Part shown: piece after piece, positions 1-8,511 of the stretch | Position numbering within the stretch: the first letter of the stretch is position 1 | Layout: each line of letters starts with the position of its first letter | Source of the DNA: an uncultured Duncaniella sp. | GTDB lineage: Bacteria; Bacteroidota; Bacteroidia; Bacteroidales; Muribaculaceae | Assembly (NCBI GenBank): GCA_910588795.1 | Contig: CAJURI010000075.1 | Coordinates: 1 to 10,813 of the forward strand | DNA length: 10,813 bases | Direction: 5' to 3' | Made by a program: the position numbers and the translations under genes | Notes under the pieces: generated by a model | What the model saw: only the letters and a program-made list of their open reading frames with translations | What the model was told of the DNA's origin: nothing | The model's database searches: none

Positions 1-75
1 CATTACTCCCGGACTAAATCAATTTTGGGTGACCCATTGTCAAAGTCAGGAAATAATACGGCACATATAGATACA
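1..75. other. Left-edge intergenic sequence, no gene assigned
   Basis: No convincing gene is visible here. On the minus strand a short frame without a start codon runs through the neighbouring hairpin and ends at a TAA at positions 3-5. An ATG lies on the minus strand at positions 1-3, so a leftward gene could begin exactly at the window edge, but nothing of its protein can be read. Confidence 0.4.
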
Positions 76-120
76 ACAATCCCGGGAATAGCAGCGAAAA
101 GCCGATATTCCCGGGATTGT
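76..120 (-). terminator. Hairpin terminator after the M3 peptidase gene
   Basis: Perfect 15-bp inverted repeat: ACAATCCCGGGAATA at 76-90 pairs with TATTCCCGGGATTGT at 106-120 around a 15-nt loop. It begins 23 bp past the stop codon of the leftward M3 peptidase gene, where a terminator is expected. In the minus direction it lacks a strong run of U, so termination there would rest on the stem. The plus-strand side is followed by a T-rich stretch (131-144), so it might also act on rightward transcription. The role is inferred from structure and position. Confidence 0.75.
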
Positions 121-143
121 CATATGGGATTGATCTTTATTTT

Positions 144-2273
144 TCAGTCGTGACGATGCAGGTCATTTTCAGGGATCGTTGTCGAAGCCTTTATGCCGTC
201 ACGCTTCAGAAGAGCGTCGATTGTCGCATCGTGACCGCGGAAACGACGATAAAGTTCGGCAGGATCTTCCGTGCCTCCCCTTGAGAGAATGTTCTTACGG
301 AATGAATCGGCAGTGGCACGGTCAAATATGCCATGCTCCTTGAAATGGGCAAACGCATCGGCATCAAGCACTTCGGCCCACTTGTAGCTGTAATAGCCTG
401 CGGCATAACCTCCCGAGAAGATATGTCCGAATGTTGGCGCAAACATGGTGCCGGCTATAGGCTCAAACATCGACACAGACTCGACAGCCTCGTTCTCAAA
501 CTTCTCAGGGTCCTGAACAGGAGCTGTTATGGTGTGCCATGCCATGTCAAGCAAGCCGAATCCGAGCTGACGGAAACATGCATATGCCGCGCCATACTGA
601 GAAGTTGTGACTATACGGTCGACAAGTTCCGACGGGATAGGCTCGCCGGTCTTGTAATGCTTTGCAAAACCGTCAAGAAATTCTTTCTCCGTGAGATAGT
701 TTTCGTTGAACTGCGAAGGCAACTCTACGAAATCGCGGAGCACATTGGTCCCGGCAAGAGATCCGTACCTTGTATTTGCAAGCAGTCCATGGAGAGCATG
801 CCCGAACTCGTGGAGGAATGTCTCCACCTCTGAAGGGGTGAGAAGCGACGGCTTGGTGGAGGTAGGTTTGGTGAAGTTCATCACTATTGTGACATGGGGG
901 CGGGAATTGTTGCCGTTCTCATCGACACGCTGACCCTTGAACTCCGTCATCCACGCGCCGGCACGCTTGCTCGCACGCGGGAAAAAGTCAGTGTATATGA
1001 CGCCGAGATAGCTCCCGTCTTTATCCTTCACATCAAAGGCTGTCACATCGGGATGATATACAGGTATATCCTTGTTCTTGACAAAAGTCAGCCCGTAGAG
1101 CTTGGTGGCAAGACCGAACACACCGTCGATCACATTGTTGAGCTCGAAATAAGGACGCAGCTCCTCCTCGTCATATGAATATTTGGCATTGCGGAGCTTG
1201 TTGGAATAAAAGCTGTAGTCCCATGGCTTCAGCTGCATGGGCTTCCCTTCCATTTTTGTGGCGAAAGCCTCAAGCTCGGCAAACTCAGCCTTCTGCGCAG
1301 GCTTATATGCGTCACGCAGCGAGTTGAGCAGCTTATAGACGTTTTCGGTCTTCGCAGCCATGGTGTTGGCAAGCGAATAGTCGGCATAAGTCTTATAGCC
1401 GAGCAGATTGGCCATTGCAAGGCGAGTCTCGGCAATCTCTTTCATCACGGGCAGATTGTTGTATTCACCCTTGGTGTTACGGCTTGAATACATCCTCCAC
1501 ATCTTTTCGCGGAGATCGCGTCGGGAACTGTTCTTCATGAAAGCGGAGTACACCGGGGCATCGAGTGTGAAAAGGTATTCCCCTTCACGCCCGTTTTCCT
1601 TGGCGGCAAGCGCGGCAGCCTCGACCGCACTCTCGGTGAGCCCGTCAAGATCCTCTGCCTTAAGCCATATCTTATATGTGTTGAGTTCCTTGAGAGTGTT
1701 CTGCCCGAAAGTAGTGGTCAGCTCGCTCAGACGGCTCGAAAGCTTGCTGTACTTCTCGCGGTCCGCACCCTGAAGAAGCGCGCCATTGCGGGTGAACGAT
1801 TCGTATGTACGCTTGAGAAGCATCTTGTCCTCGGGAGTCAGACGAGTCGTGTCGGCACTGTCGTGCACAGCCTTGACACGTTTCCACAGCCCCTCGTTGA
1901 GGGAAATGGATGTGGAATATTCCGACAATCTCGGAGTGATCTTCACTGAAAGCTCCATGAACGCGTCATCGCTCATGGCCGACTCCAACGGATAGAACAC
2001 GTTGAGCACACGGTCAAGTTCACGCCCGGCATTGTCGAGAGCCACTATAGTGTTCTCGAATGTCGGCGACTCTGGGTTATTCACTATCCTGTCTATCCCC
2101 TGCAATCCGAGCTTTATGCCACGGTCTATGGCAGGCTCATAGTGAGATATTTCGATACGGTCAAACGGAGGGGTGCCGTGGGGCGTACCCTTGAACTCTT
2201 CAAAAAAAGGATTCTGAGCTTGTGTCATAATACTTGTTGCGACGGCTGCTGCCGTGAGTAATGTTGTACGCAT
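144..2273 (-). CDS. dcp: Exported M3-family zinc metallopeptidase (peptidyl-dipeptidase Dcp-like)
   Basis: A 709-residue protein of the thimet oligopeptidase/Dcp family (MEROPS M3), a usual length for the family. The zinc motif is HEFGH at residues 488-492 (H488 and H492 ligands, E489 general base). The third ligand is E517 in RDFVELPSQF, 29 residues after the first His as expected for M3. The conserved substrate-binding segment lies further on, H617 and GGYAAGYY at 621-628. M3 enzymes hold short peptides in a deep channel; Dcp members release dipeptides from the C-terminus. Residues 1-19 (MRTTLLTAAAVATSIMTQA) look like a Sec signal peptide without a lipobox cysteine, so a soluble periplasmic enzyme is inferred. 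The start is supported by this signal peptide. There is no Shine-Dalgarno sequence, normal for Bacteroidetes. It lies 48 bp after the TPR gene on the same strand, with no TAnnTTTG promoter in the gap, so co-transcription is likely. The family is certain; Dcp rather than oligopeptidase A-like specificity is less so. Confidence 0.93.
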   Translation of the reverse strand: MRTTLLTAAAVATSIMTQAQNPFFEEFKGTPHGTPPFDRIEISHYEPAIDRGIKLGLQGIDRIVNNPESPTFENTIVALDNAGRELDRVLNVFYPLESAMSDDAFMELSVKITPRLSEYSTSISLNEGLWKRVKAVHDSADTTRLTPEDKMLLKRTYESFTRNGALLQGADREKYSKLSSRLSELTTTFGQNTLKELNTYKIWLKAEDLDGLTESAVEAAALAAKENGREGEYLFTLDAPVYSAFMKNSSRRDLREKMWRMYSSRNTKGEYNNLPVMKEIAETRLAMANLLGYKTYADYSLANTMAAKTENVYKLLNSLRDAYKPAQKAEFAELEAFATKMEGKPMQLKPWDYSFYSNKLRNAKYSYDEEELRPYFELNNVIDGVFGLATKLYGLTFVKNKDIPVYHPDVTAFDVKDKDGSYLGVIYTDFFPRASKRAGAWMTEFKGQRVDENGNNSRPHVTIVMNFTKPTSTKPSLLTPSEVETFLHEFGHALHGLLANTRYGSLAGTNVLRDFVELPSQFNENYLTEKEFLDGFAKHYKTGEPIPSELVDRIVTTSQYGAAYACFRQLGFGLLDMAWHTITAPVQDPEKFENEAVESVSMFEPIAGTMFAPTFGHIFSGGYAAGYYSYKWAEVLDADAFAHFKEHGIFDRATADSFRKNILSRGGTEDPAELYRRFRGHDATIDALLKRDGIKASTTIPENDLHRHD

Positions 2274-2321
2274 TGTGTTGAATGGTAAAATATGTCTGAT
2301 GATTGGATTATTTGGTTTGGA

Positions 2322-4517
2322 TTATTTCGATTTTGCAATAGAAGCGTCCATGACTATAGCCGTCAGATTAGGATCGACGTCACCGAATGCGGCAATGGTG
2401 ACTTTGTCATCACTGACACGGCGCAGGAACGCATCGATATCTCCGTCCATGGACTTTATGGCATCGACATAATGGTCCACAGCCTCGCCGGGGTGACCTG
2501 TAAGAAGGCTCAGGTGGCCTGCATTGATATAGTCGTTGGGGCGCGGGGAAGCCGCTGCAAGGAGCGTAGCGGTGTATTTGACACACCGTTCATAGTCCCC
2601 TCCGAGAAGCGTGCACCATGCCAATGCGCGCATGGCTTTCTCGCTTCCCGAGCCATAGAACTCGGCCTTGAACAGATACTGCAACGCCTCGTCATAACTG
2701 TGAAGCTTCACGAGCGACAGCCCTATATTGAGAGCAAGGCTGACATCATCAGGCTTATCCTCAGCCAGACGCAGATAATATCCTAGAGCCTTGTCCCAGT
2801 TGCCGAGCATACGGTGGCACCATGCAAGACGCCTGAGGGTCCACCTGCTTGACGAGTCGAGCATCTCGGCCTCCTCGTAATGGCGAAGAGCCGCAGCCAC
2901 ATCTCCGAGCGACTGCTCACAATAACCCATCTTCTGACTTATGGCCGACGAGGGTGCCGACATGGACGAAAGACGCCGGAACACATCAATGGCATCGGCG
3001 TAATATCCGCGCTTGAAATAGAATTCGGCAATGACCATAAGTGTGTCAGGATCGGCAAATTCCTGTTCGAGAACCGGTATGGCAGGTATATTAAGCCCGG
3101 CTGCAAACGGGTCATGGAACTCCCCTTTGCGGCGGAACAGTTTGAAGAATCTGTAGAGGTTTCTCACATAGTTGGCGGCAAGCTCCTCACGCTGGGGGAT
3201 ACGTCCGCTGTTCATGTCGGCCATGCGCACGGCCTCCATCTGCTCGGACTGCAGCTTTATCTGCCTGATCATCATGTCACGCTGAGCCGGCGGTATCTGG
3301 CTGAGCGACAGAGCGACAGAATACTTGTCATTGTCACAGAACATCGGGGCATTCCCCATGATAGAGATAAGTGCGGATATCTCGGGCACATCGTCCGATG
3401 CAATCTGGGTGTGTGACCGGTGAAACGGCAGGAACCAATTGGATATATCATTGAAGAATGAGAATGTCTTGAGTTTGCTGAAAGTAGCCATCATGACGTC
3501 TCCTCCATCCTCCTGCAGCTCCTGAAGTTCCTTAAGACGGTCAGCGACACCTGACTTCTCAAGCATCTCGGCCCACTCGGGATTCTCCTCCATAGCCTCG
3601 GGATCCATGGCCTTGTCCTTTAACTTCTCGAGTTCGGGACGCAGCTTCATCACCTCAGGTATCACCTCCTCGTTGAATTTGCGGGTGATACGCTCCGTGT
3701 CGCGTGAACGCACATACTGCATTGTAGCCATCCTCACATCGCGCACCCATCCCGGCATCTCCTTCAATGCGGCAAGACGGTTGCGCAGGCGTGACGTCAT
3801 ATGACGGCCGCGATAGAGCCACAGCCCCAACAGCAGAGCACACAGGGCACGCACCGACACATCCGCCTCGTCCGAAGCATACGCGTCCATAAGCAGCATA
3901 AGCCTGCGCTCGTCAAGCTGCTCCATGAGCCCCATCAGCACCGCGCTGACAAGCAATGACTTGAAATATACCGGCAACGACTTGTCGGCCAAAGCATCGC
4001 GCAGTGCGGACTCATCGGCCGCGCCGAGAGGATACATAGTCCATATGCGGTTGAACAGCCGTTTCTCAAGCTGTTCAGCCTGTAAGGAGAACTCCCTGAC
4101 AGCACGCGCGGGGTCCTCGGCAAGAGCTGCAAGCGAAAGTTTCTGGCTCACACTGCCATATTCACCCATAAGAGCCGGCACAGAATCTCCGGGAGTTGCA
4201 AGCTCATAGCGCAAGGTGTTGAAATACAATGTCGGAGCATCCTTCAGCCTCACCTGACGCACCATGGCGTCGACAAGTGACCACACACCTTCCACAATGT
4301 CGGCATACGACTCGGCAAGACCGGGATCAGGAAGACCCTGAAGGGCATAACCCGACATGTATCCATATCCCTGGCGCAAACGCTCCAGCTCCCCGGCAAA
4401 CTGCCGCAGCCCCGGATATGTCATTATAGCGTTATCGAGGACCCCGAAAGCCGCGGTAAGCCGACCTTCGGAGAGCAGACGCTCCATGTCCTCAAACATT
4501 TTTATATTATCGTTCAT
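2322..4517 (-). CDS. Cytosolic tetratricopeptide-repeat protein of unknown function
   Basis: A 731-residue protein with no signal peptide or clear membrane segment, so probably cytosolic. The C-terminal third (about 489-692) is a run of roughly six TPR-like helix pairs, for example 491-520 (IAEFYFKRGYYADAIDVFRR), 524-557, 558-591 (RMLGNWDKALGYYLRLAEDKP), 592-625 and 660-690 (LLTGHPGEAVDHYVDAIKSM). The first 30 residues also read like a TPR hairpin (LLSEGRLTAAFGVLDNAI). The middle, about 50-480, is strongly helical and highly charged near 275-340, with an acidic, Glu-rich stretch at 300-337. I recognise no named domain or catalytic motif there. TPR arrays usually bind partner proteins, so a scaffold or adaptor is the most that can be inferred. 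The gene is first in a leftward pair with the M3 peptidase and diverges from dxr. The ATG at 4517 sits about 17 bp from a TAAATTTG box, giving a very short leader. Confidence 0.85.
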   Translation of the reverse strand: MNDNIKMFEDMERLLSEGRLTAAFGVLDNAIMTYPGLRQFAGELERLRQGYGYMSGYALQGLPDPGLAESYADIVEGVWSLVDAMVRQVRLKDAPTLYFNTLRYELATPGDSVPALMGEYGSVSQKLSLAALAEDPARAVREFSLQAEQLEKRLFNRIWTMYPLGAADESALRDALADKSLPVYFKSLLVSAVLMGLMEQLDERRLMLLMDAYASDEADVSVRALCALLLGLWLYRGRHMTSRLRNRLAALKEMPGWVRDVRMATMQYVRSRDTERITRKFNEEVIPEVMKLRPELEKLKDKAMDPEAMEENPEWAEMLEKSGVADRLKELQELQEDGGDVMMATFSKLKTFSFFNDISNWFLPFHRSHTQIASDDVPEISALISIMGNAPMFCDNDKYSVALSLSQIPPAQRDMMIRQIKLQSEQMEAVRMADMNSGRIPQREELAANYVRNLYRFFKLFRRKGEFHDPFAAGLNIPAIPVLEQEFADPDTLMVIAEFYFKRGYYADAIDVFRRLSSMSAPSSAISQKMGYCEQSLGDVAAALRHYEEAEMLDSSSRWTLRRLAWCHRMLGNWDKALGYYLRLAEDKPDDVSLALNIGLSLVKLHSYDEALQYLFKAEFYGSGSEKAMRALAWCTLLGGDYERCVKYTATLLAAASPRPNDYINAGHLSLLTGHPGEAVDHYVDAIKSMDGDIDAFLRRVSDDKVTIAAFGDVDPNLTAIVMDASIAKSK

Positions 4518-4533
4518 ATTATCAGTTCAGATG

Positions 4534-4541
4534 CAAATTTA
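4534..4541 (-). promoter_or_regulatory. Putative -7 box for the TPR-M3 transcript
   Basis: On the minus strand this reads TAAATTTG, followed by CA, matching the Bacteroidetes housekeeping -7 consensus TAnnTTTG. It lies 16 bp before the TPR gene start codon, implying a leader of roughly ten bases. No well-placed -33 TTTG is present: candidates on the minus strand lie 12 or 24 bases upstream rather than about 19-21. Confidence 0.5.
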
Positions 4542-4597
4542 CTACAAGCTCAGCAAACATCGTGCCAATTATCGTTAAAAATCTCAGAAATTATTAG

Positions 4598-4605
4598 TAA
4601 ATTTG
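4598..4605 (+). promoter_or_regulatory. Putative -7 box for the dxr transcript
   Basis: TAAATTTG followed by CA, matching the Bacteroidetes -7 consensus TAnnTTTG, 21 bp before the chosen dxr ATG. A clear -33 TTTG is not seen at the usual distance; GTTA near 4574-4577 is the nearest weak candidate. The box overlaps an alternative in-frame TTG codon at 4603, which argues against that upstream start for dxr. Confidence 0.55.
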
Positions 4606-4626
4606 CACTTTAAAATACAGCAATTC

Positions 4627-5781
4627 ATGCCCCACAATATAGCAGTGCTCGGATCCACGGGATCGATAGGCACACAGACACTCGACATTATAGCACAGTT
4701 TCCCGACCGCTTCCGTGCTACGGTACTCGCGGCAGGGAGCAATGTCGATCTGCTCATCAGACAAGCGATCACACACCGGCCTGCGATCGCCGTGATTGCC
4801 GACAGCAGCAAATACAATGCGCTTAAGGAAGCCCTCGCTCCTCTCGGCATAGAGACAGCCTGCGGCGAACAGGCCCTTGCCGACACCATGGAACGGCCTG
4901 ATTTTGACACGGTGGTCACAGCCACCGTGGGCTACAGCGGACTTCTTCCTACAATAAGAGCCATACAGGCAGGCAAACAGATAGCCCTTGCCAACAAAGA
5001 GACTCTTGTGGTGGCAGGCGAGCTTGTCACCCGCATGCTGCGCGACTCGGATTCGGAAGTCATACCTGTCGATTCAGAGCATTCGGCCATCTACCAATGC
5101 CTTAAAGGGGAAGACCCGGTCACAGTAAAGAAACTCATCATAACGGCTTCAGGAGGACCGTTCAGGACCTGGACCCTTGAAGAGACCGCACGCGTCACAG
5201 CAACTCAGGCACTCCGGCATCCGCGCTGGCATATGGGTGCGAAAATCACCATCGACTCAGCCACGATGCTCAACAAGGCATTCGAGATAATCGAGGCCCG
5301 CTGGCTCTTTGACGTCACACCCGAAAAGATCGAAGCTGTGGTACACCCCCAGTCCATAGTGCATTCAATGGTGGAATTCGTCGACGGAGCCGTAAAGGCC
5401 CAGCTCGGAATACCCGACATGCACCTGCCTATACGATACGCGCTCGGGGATGCATCACGGCTCCCGAGCGGCGAACGCCCGTTAAGCCTGTCGGACTACT
5501 CCTCGCTCACTTTCGAGAAACCTGACGCCGAGAAATTCCCATGCCTGACACTTGCGCCACGCGCCCTTTCCGACGGAGGCAACACGGCATGCATCATAAA
5601 TGCCGCCAACGAGGTGGCTGTAGCCGCATTCCTGCGCGGAGCGATATCCTTTCACGGCATATACGACACTATCACAGACGCTCTCGACAGAATCACATTC
5701 ATCCCCACCCCCACTCTCGACGATTACGTGGCAACACACCACGCCACAATAGAATATTGCAAAAGTAAAATAGGACAATAA
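4627..5781 (+). CDS. dxr: 1-deoxy-D-xylulose 5-phosphate reductoisomerase
   Basis: A 384-residue enzyme that converts 1-deoxy-D-xylulose 5-phosphate to 2-C-methyl-D-erythritol 4-phosphate with NADPH, the first committed step of the MEP isoprenoid pathway, in the cytosol. The NADPH-binding glycine motif GSTGSIG is at residues 9-15 and LANKETLV at 121-128. Metal ligands align with the E. coli enzyme: D149 and E151 in PVDSEHSA, and E220 in SATMLNKAFE (with S211, N216, K217). Phosphate and loop residues are also present: S175 in TASGGPF, H198 in RHPRW and W201. The C-terminal NAANEVAVAAF block is intact, so the enzyme should be active. I chose the ATG at 4627 because the family begins almost directly at the GSTGSIG strand, and the longer frame would need a TTG at 4603 inside the promoter box. 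It heads a rightward block, with rseP only 6 bp downstream. Confidence 0.97.
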   Translation: MPHNIAVLGSTGSIGTQTLDIIAQFPDRFRATVLAAGSNVDLLIRQAITHRPAIAVIADSSKYNALKEALAPLGIETACGEQALADTMERPDFDTVVTATVGYSGLLPTIRAIQAGKQIALANKETLVVAGELVTRMLRDSDSEVIPVDSEHSAIYQCLKGEDPVTVKKLIITASGGPFRTWTLEETARVTATQALRHPRWHMGAKITIDSATMLNKAFEIIEARWLFDVTPEKIEAVVHPQSIVHSMVEFVDGAVKAQLGIPDMHLPIRYALGDASRLPSGERPLSLSDYSSLTFEKPDAEKFPCLTLAPRALSDGGNTACIINAANEVAVAAFLRGAISFHGIYDTITDALDRITFIPTPTLDDYVATHHATIEYCKSKIGQ

Positions 5782-5787
5782 CCCCAC

Positions 5788-7224
5788 ATGGAATCATTTC
5801 TCATAAAAGCATTACAATTCATTATTGCACTGGCTTTTCTCGTGATAATACATGAGTTCGGCCATTACATATTCGCAAGGATCTTCGGCATAAAAGTCGA
5901 CAAATTCTACATGTTCTTCAACCCTCGGTTCAGCCTGCTTCGCTACAATCCGCGCACCAATAAGGTCAGCCTCTTCGTGCGTCAGGGAGATGAAGAGAAG
6001 GGGACATCCGACAAAGCCGCTGTGACATTTACCGTAGGGAAAGAACACCCGGCGCAGGCCGGAGGCAAGACGTCATGGCGCGACACCATATACGGTATAG
6101 GATGGGTGCCGCTCGGAGGATACTGCGCGATAAACGGCATGATCGACGAGACCAACCAGAAGATGAGTGAAGAGGAGAAGCCCTGGGAATTCCGCACCAA
6201 GCCCGCATGGCAAAGGCTCCTTGTCATGTTCGGAGGAGTGCTTTTCAACTTCATACTCGCCATACTCATATATGCCGGCATAGCGGCCCACTGGGGATCG
6301 AAATATATACCGTTCGAGGCTGCCACCGAAGGATTTGACTTCGTGCCGGCTGCTCAGAAAGCAGGATTCCGCAACGGAGACATACCCCTTATGGCCGACG
6401 GTATAAAGCTTGATGCAGCCGACGGTGACTACATGCTGAAAATGGTCGAGGCAAAAGAGGTGACAATGCTCCGCAACGGCAAGGACACCGTGACAATAGC
6501 CATACCCGAGAACTTCATATTCCGCCTGAACGACGAAAAAGGGTTCATGGCCTACCGTCTGCCTGTCTACATCGACCGCCTTGTGCCCGGCGAGGCTGCG
6601 GCAAAAGCCGGTCTCCTTGAAGGGGACCACATAGTTGCCGTAGGCGACACCCCCACACCCTCTTACACAGAACTGACCCCCGCCCTTGTAGCCAATGCCG
6701 GGAAAGAGGTGGCTCTGACTGTAGAGCGCGACGGCAGCCGTGTCACCGTCCCTGTGACACCAAATGAATTCGGGAAACTCGGATTCCAGCTGCGTCCCAT
6801 CACCGATGTGTACCCGACTGTCACCATAAGCTACAACCTTCTGGAATCATTCCCCAAAGGATGGGAGATAGGGACATCCACCCTCGGCAACTATGTCGGT
6901 TCGATGAAACACCTGTTCTCGTCAGAAGGCGCACAGAGCATAGGCGGATTCGGCACAATAGGCAACATGTTTCCCGACCGCTGGAACTGGCTCTCGTTCT
7001 GGGAGATCACCGCATTCCTCTCTGTGGCTCTCGCATTCATGAACATAATACCCATCCCCGGACTCGACGGCGGCCACATCATGTTCCTGCTGTGGGAAGT
7101 CATCACCCGGCGAAAAGTTCCCGAAAATGTTCTTATCGCCGCCCAGTACGTAGGCATGGGATTCCTCCTGCTTCTCCTGCTCTACGCCAACGGCAACGAC
7201 ATATTCCGGGCATTCTTTAAATAA
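5788..7224 (+). CDS. rseP: RseP-family site-2 intramembrane zinc metalloprotease (M50)
   Basis: A 478-residue inner-membrane protease. The first membrane segment (about 8-30) carries the zinc motif HEFGH at residues 22-26. The second metal-binding motif, NIIPIPGLDGGH at 419-430 with D427, lies in the third membrane segment. Other hydrophobic segments are about 143-165 and 447-467. The periplasmic part has two PDZ-like regions: a degenerate one at about 180-240 and a clearer one at about 258-325 (AAKAGLLEGDHIVAVGD). Family members cut single-pass proteins within the membrane; E. coli RseP cleaves the anti-sigma factor RseA and leftover signal peptides. The substrate here is unknown and no anti-sigma gene is nearby. 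Between FFNPRFSLL (43-51) and YGIGWVPLGGY (102-112) there is a longer spacer than in E. coli. The gene starts 6 bp after dxr, so translational coupling is likely; the dxr-rseP link recurs in many bacteria. Confidence 0.95.
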   Translation: MESFLIKALQFIIALAFLVIIHEFGHYIFARIFGIKVDKFYMFFNPRFSLLRYNPRTNKVSLFVRQGDEEKGTSDKAAVTFTVGKEHPAQAGGKTSWRDTIYGIGWVPLGGYCAINGMIDETNQKMSEEEKPWEFRTKPAWQRLLVMFGGVLFNFILAILIYAGIAAHWGSKYIPFEAATEGFDFVPAAQKAGFRNGDIPLMADGIKLDAADGDYMLKMVEAKEVTMLRNGKDTVTIAIPENFIFRLNDEKGFMAYRLPVYIDRLVPGEAAAKAGLLEGDHIVAVGDTPTPSYTELTPALVANAGKEVALTVERDGSRVTVPVTPNEFGKLGFQLRPITDVYPTVTISYNLLESFPKGWEIGTSTLGNYVGSMKHLFSSEGAQSIGGFGTIGNMFPDRWNWLSFWEITAFLSVALAFMNIIPIPGLDGGHIMFLLWEVITRRKVPENVLIAAQYVGMGFLLLLLLYANGNDIFRAFFK

Positions 7225-7286
7225 CCGGACACACCCTAGTCTGCCTCCCCTCTGACATAATACCATCCCGTTTTTAACTTTCAGAT

Positions 7287-8474
7287 ATGCAAAACCATAA
7301 AACCATAACCCTCAAGCGAGGCAAAGAAGAGTCGCTCCTGCGGTTCCACCCGTGGGTGTTCTCCGGAGCCATCGCCGATCTCCCCAAGGATATCGAAGAG
7401 GGCGACATAGTAAAAGTAGTGGCCTCTGACGGACGTACGCTCGGAGTAGGGCATTATGAGATAGGCTCTATAGCCGTACGCATGCTGTCGCCGGAGGAAA
7501 TAACCATCGATGAAAGTTTCTTTGCCGAACGCCTCGCTCAGGCATGGGCACTGCGTGAACGTCTCGGGCTCATACGTCCCGACAACACCACATTCCGCCT
7601 CGTGCACGGCGAGGGAGACTTCCTGCCCGGATGCGTAGTGGATGTTTATGGCAATACAGCCGTACTGCAGGCCCACTCCCCCGGCATGCACTATGCCCGC
7701 AACATAATAGCCAAAGCCCTAACCGAACTTCCCGGTGCCGGCATCAGGAACGTATATTACAAATCGGAAACCACTCTCCCCTACAAGGCACGACTCGACC
7801 CCGTCAACGACTACATTATCGGTGGTTTCGAGACCAATATAGCTACAGAAAACGGGCTTAAGTTCAACATCGACTGGCTTAAGGGGCAGAAGACGGGATT
7901 CTTCGTCGACCAGCGCGACAACCGTGCGCTGCTACAGCGTTACAGCGACGGAGCAAGAGTGCTCAACATGTTCTGCTACACCGGAGGATTCTCAGTGTAT
8001 GCCATGCGTGGCGGAGCGACACTCGTACACTCCGTCGACTCCTCAGCCAAAGCCGTGACGCTGACAGATGCAAACGTGGAGCTCAACTTCCCGTCCGACA
8101 CCCGACACAAGTCATTCGCACAAGACGCATTCAAATATCTCGCCGACATGCCTGAAGGGGCATATGACCTGATAATACTCGACCCGCCGGCTTTCGCAAA
8201 GCACCGAAGCGCGATCAAGAACGCCATGATAGGATACCGCAGGATCAACGCCGCGGCATTCCGCAAAATAGCCCCGGGTGGAATACTCTTCACATTCTCA
8301 TGCTCGCAGGCTATATCACGCGAGCAGTTCAGGCTCGCTGTGTTCACCGCAGCGGCCCAGTCAGGGCGAAAGGTGCGCATCCTTCATCAGCTCACCCAGC
8401 CTGCCGACCATCCGGTCAACATATACCATCCGGAGGGGGAATACCTCAAAGGTCTGGTACTGGCAGTAGAATAA
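7287..8474 (+). CDS. rlmI: RlmI-like 23S rRNA m5C methyltransferase (class I SAM-dependent)
   Basis: A 395-residue protein of the COG1092 family, almost the length of E. coli RlmI (396). An N-terminal PUA-like RNA-binding domain spans about residues 6-70 (LLRFHPWVFSGAI), followed by a linker domain and a Rossmann methyltransferase domain from about 190 on. The SAM-binding motif is LNMFCYTGGFS (226-236), with an acidic residue at D251. Motif IV is ILDPPAF (297-303), and SCS (338-340) offers C339 as the likely catalytic cysteine for m5C chemistry. The tail HPVNIYHPEGEYLKGLVL is typical. The E. coli enzyme makes m5C1962 in 23S rRNA using S-adenosylmethionine; the same site is inferred here, and the family also contains members with other targets. 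It starts 62 bp after rseP. The gap has only an imperfect box (TAACTTTC, 7275-7282) too close to the ATG to be a normal promoter, so read-through from dxr-rseP is likely. Confidence 0.88.
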   Translation: MQNHKTITLKRGKEESLLRFHPWVFSGAIADLPKDIEEGDIVKVVASDGRTLGVGHYEIGSIAVRMLSPEEITIDESFFAERLAQAWALRERLGLIRPDNTTFRLVHGEGDFLPGCVVDVYGNTAVLQAHSPGMHYARNIIAKALTELPGAGIRNVYYKSETTLPYKARLDPVNDYIIGGFETNIATENGLKFNIDWLKGQKTGFFVDQRDNRALLQRYSDGARVLNMFCYTGGFSVYAMRGGATLVHSVDSSAKAVTLTDANVELNFPSDTRHKSFAQDAFKYLADMPEGAYDLIILDPPAFAKHRSAIKNAMIGYRRINAAAFRKIAPGGILFTFSCSQAISREQFRLAVFTAAAQSGRKVRILHQLTQPADHPVNIYHPEGEYLKGLVLAVE

Positions 8475-8511
8475 ACCTTAACACCAAAATTTCATACCTA
8501 AAAAACCAATC

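Larger units (their letters stand above)
4532..4607. repeat. 13-bp inverted repeat in the divergent promoter region
   Basis: TGCAAATTTACTA at 4532-4544 and TAGTAAATTTGCA at 4595-4607 are perfect inverted copies separated by 50 bp. Each carries a Bacteroidetes -7-like TAAATTTG reading outward, one toward the TPR gene and one toward dxr. The repeat is seen directly. That it reflects twin promoters rather than a regulator site is inference. Confidence 0.7.

Noticed and set aside
3..119. Minus-strand frame of about 38 codons at the left edge ending in DFDNGSPKIDLVRE and TAA
   Set aside because: It has no ATG, begins after a TGA and runs through the terminator hairpin. It may be chance, although the last residues look fairly protein-like.
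4603..4626. Upstream TTG start adding eight residues to Dxr
   Set aside because: The TTG lies inside the putative TAAATTTG promoter box, and Dxr proteins normally start just before the GSTGSIG strand, which the ATG at 4627 provides.
6073..6630. 185-codon open frame antisense to rseP
   Set aside because: It lies wholly inside rseP, whose frame carries the family motifs; the antisense product shows no domain.
7275..7282. TAACTTTC as a promoter for rlmI
   Set aside because: It misses the final G of TAnnTTTG and sits only a few bases before the ATG, which would require a near-leaderless transcript.
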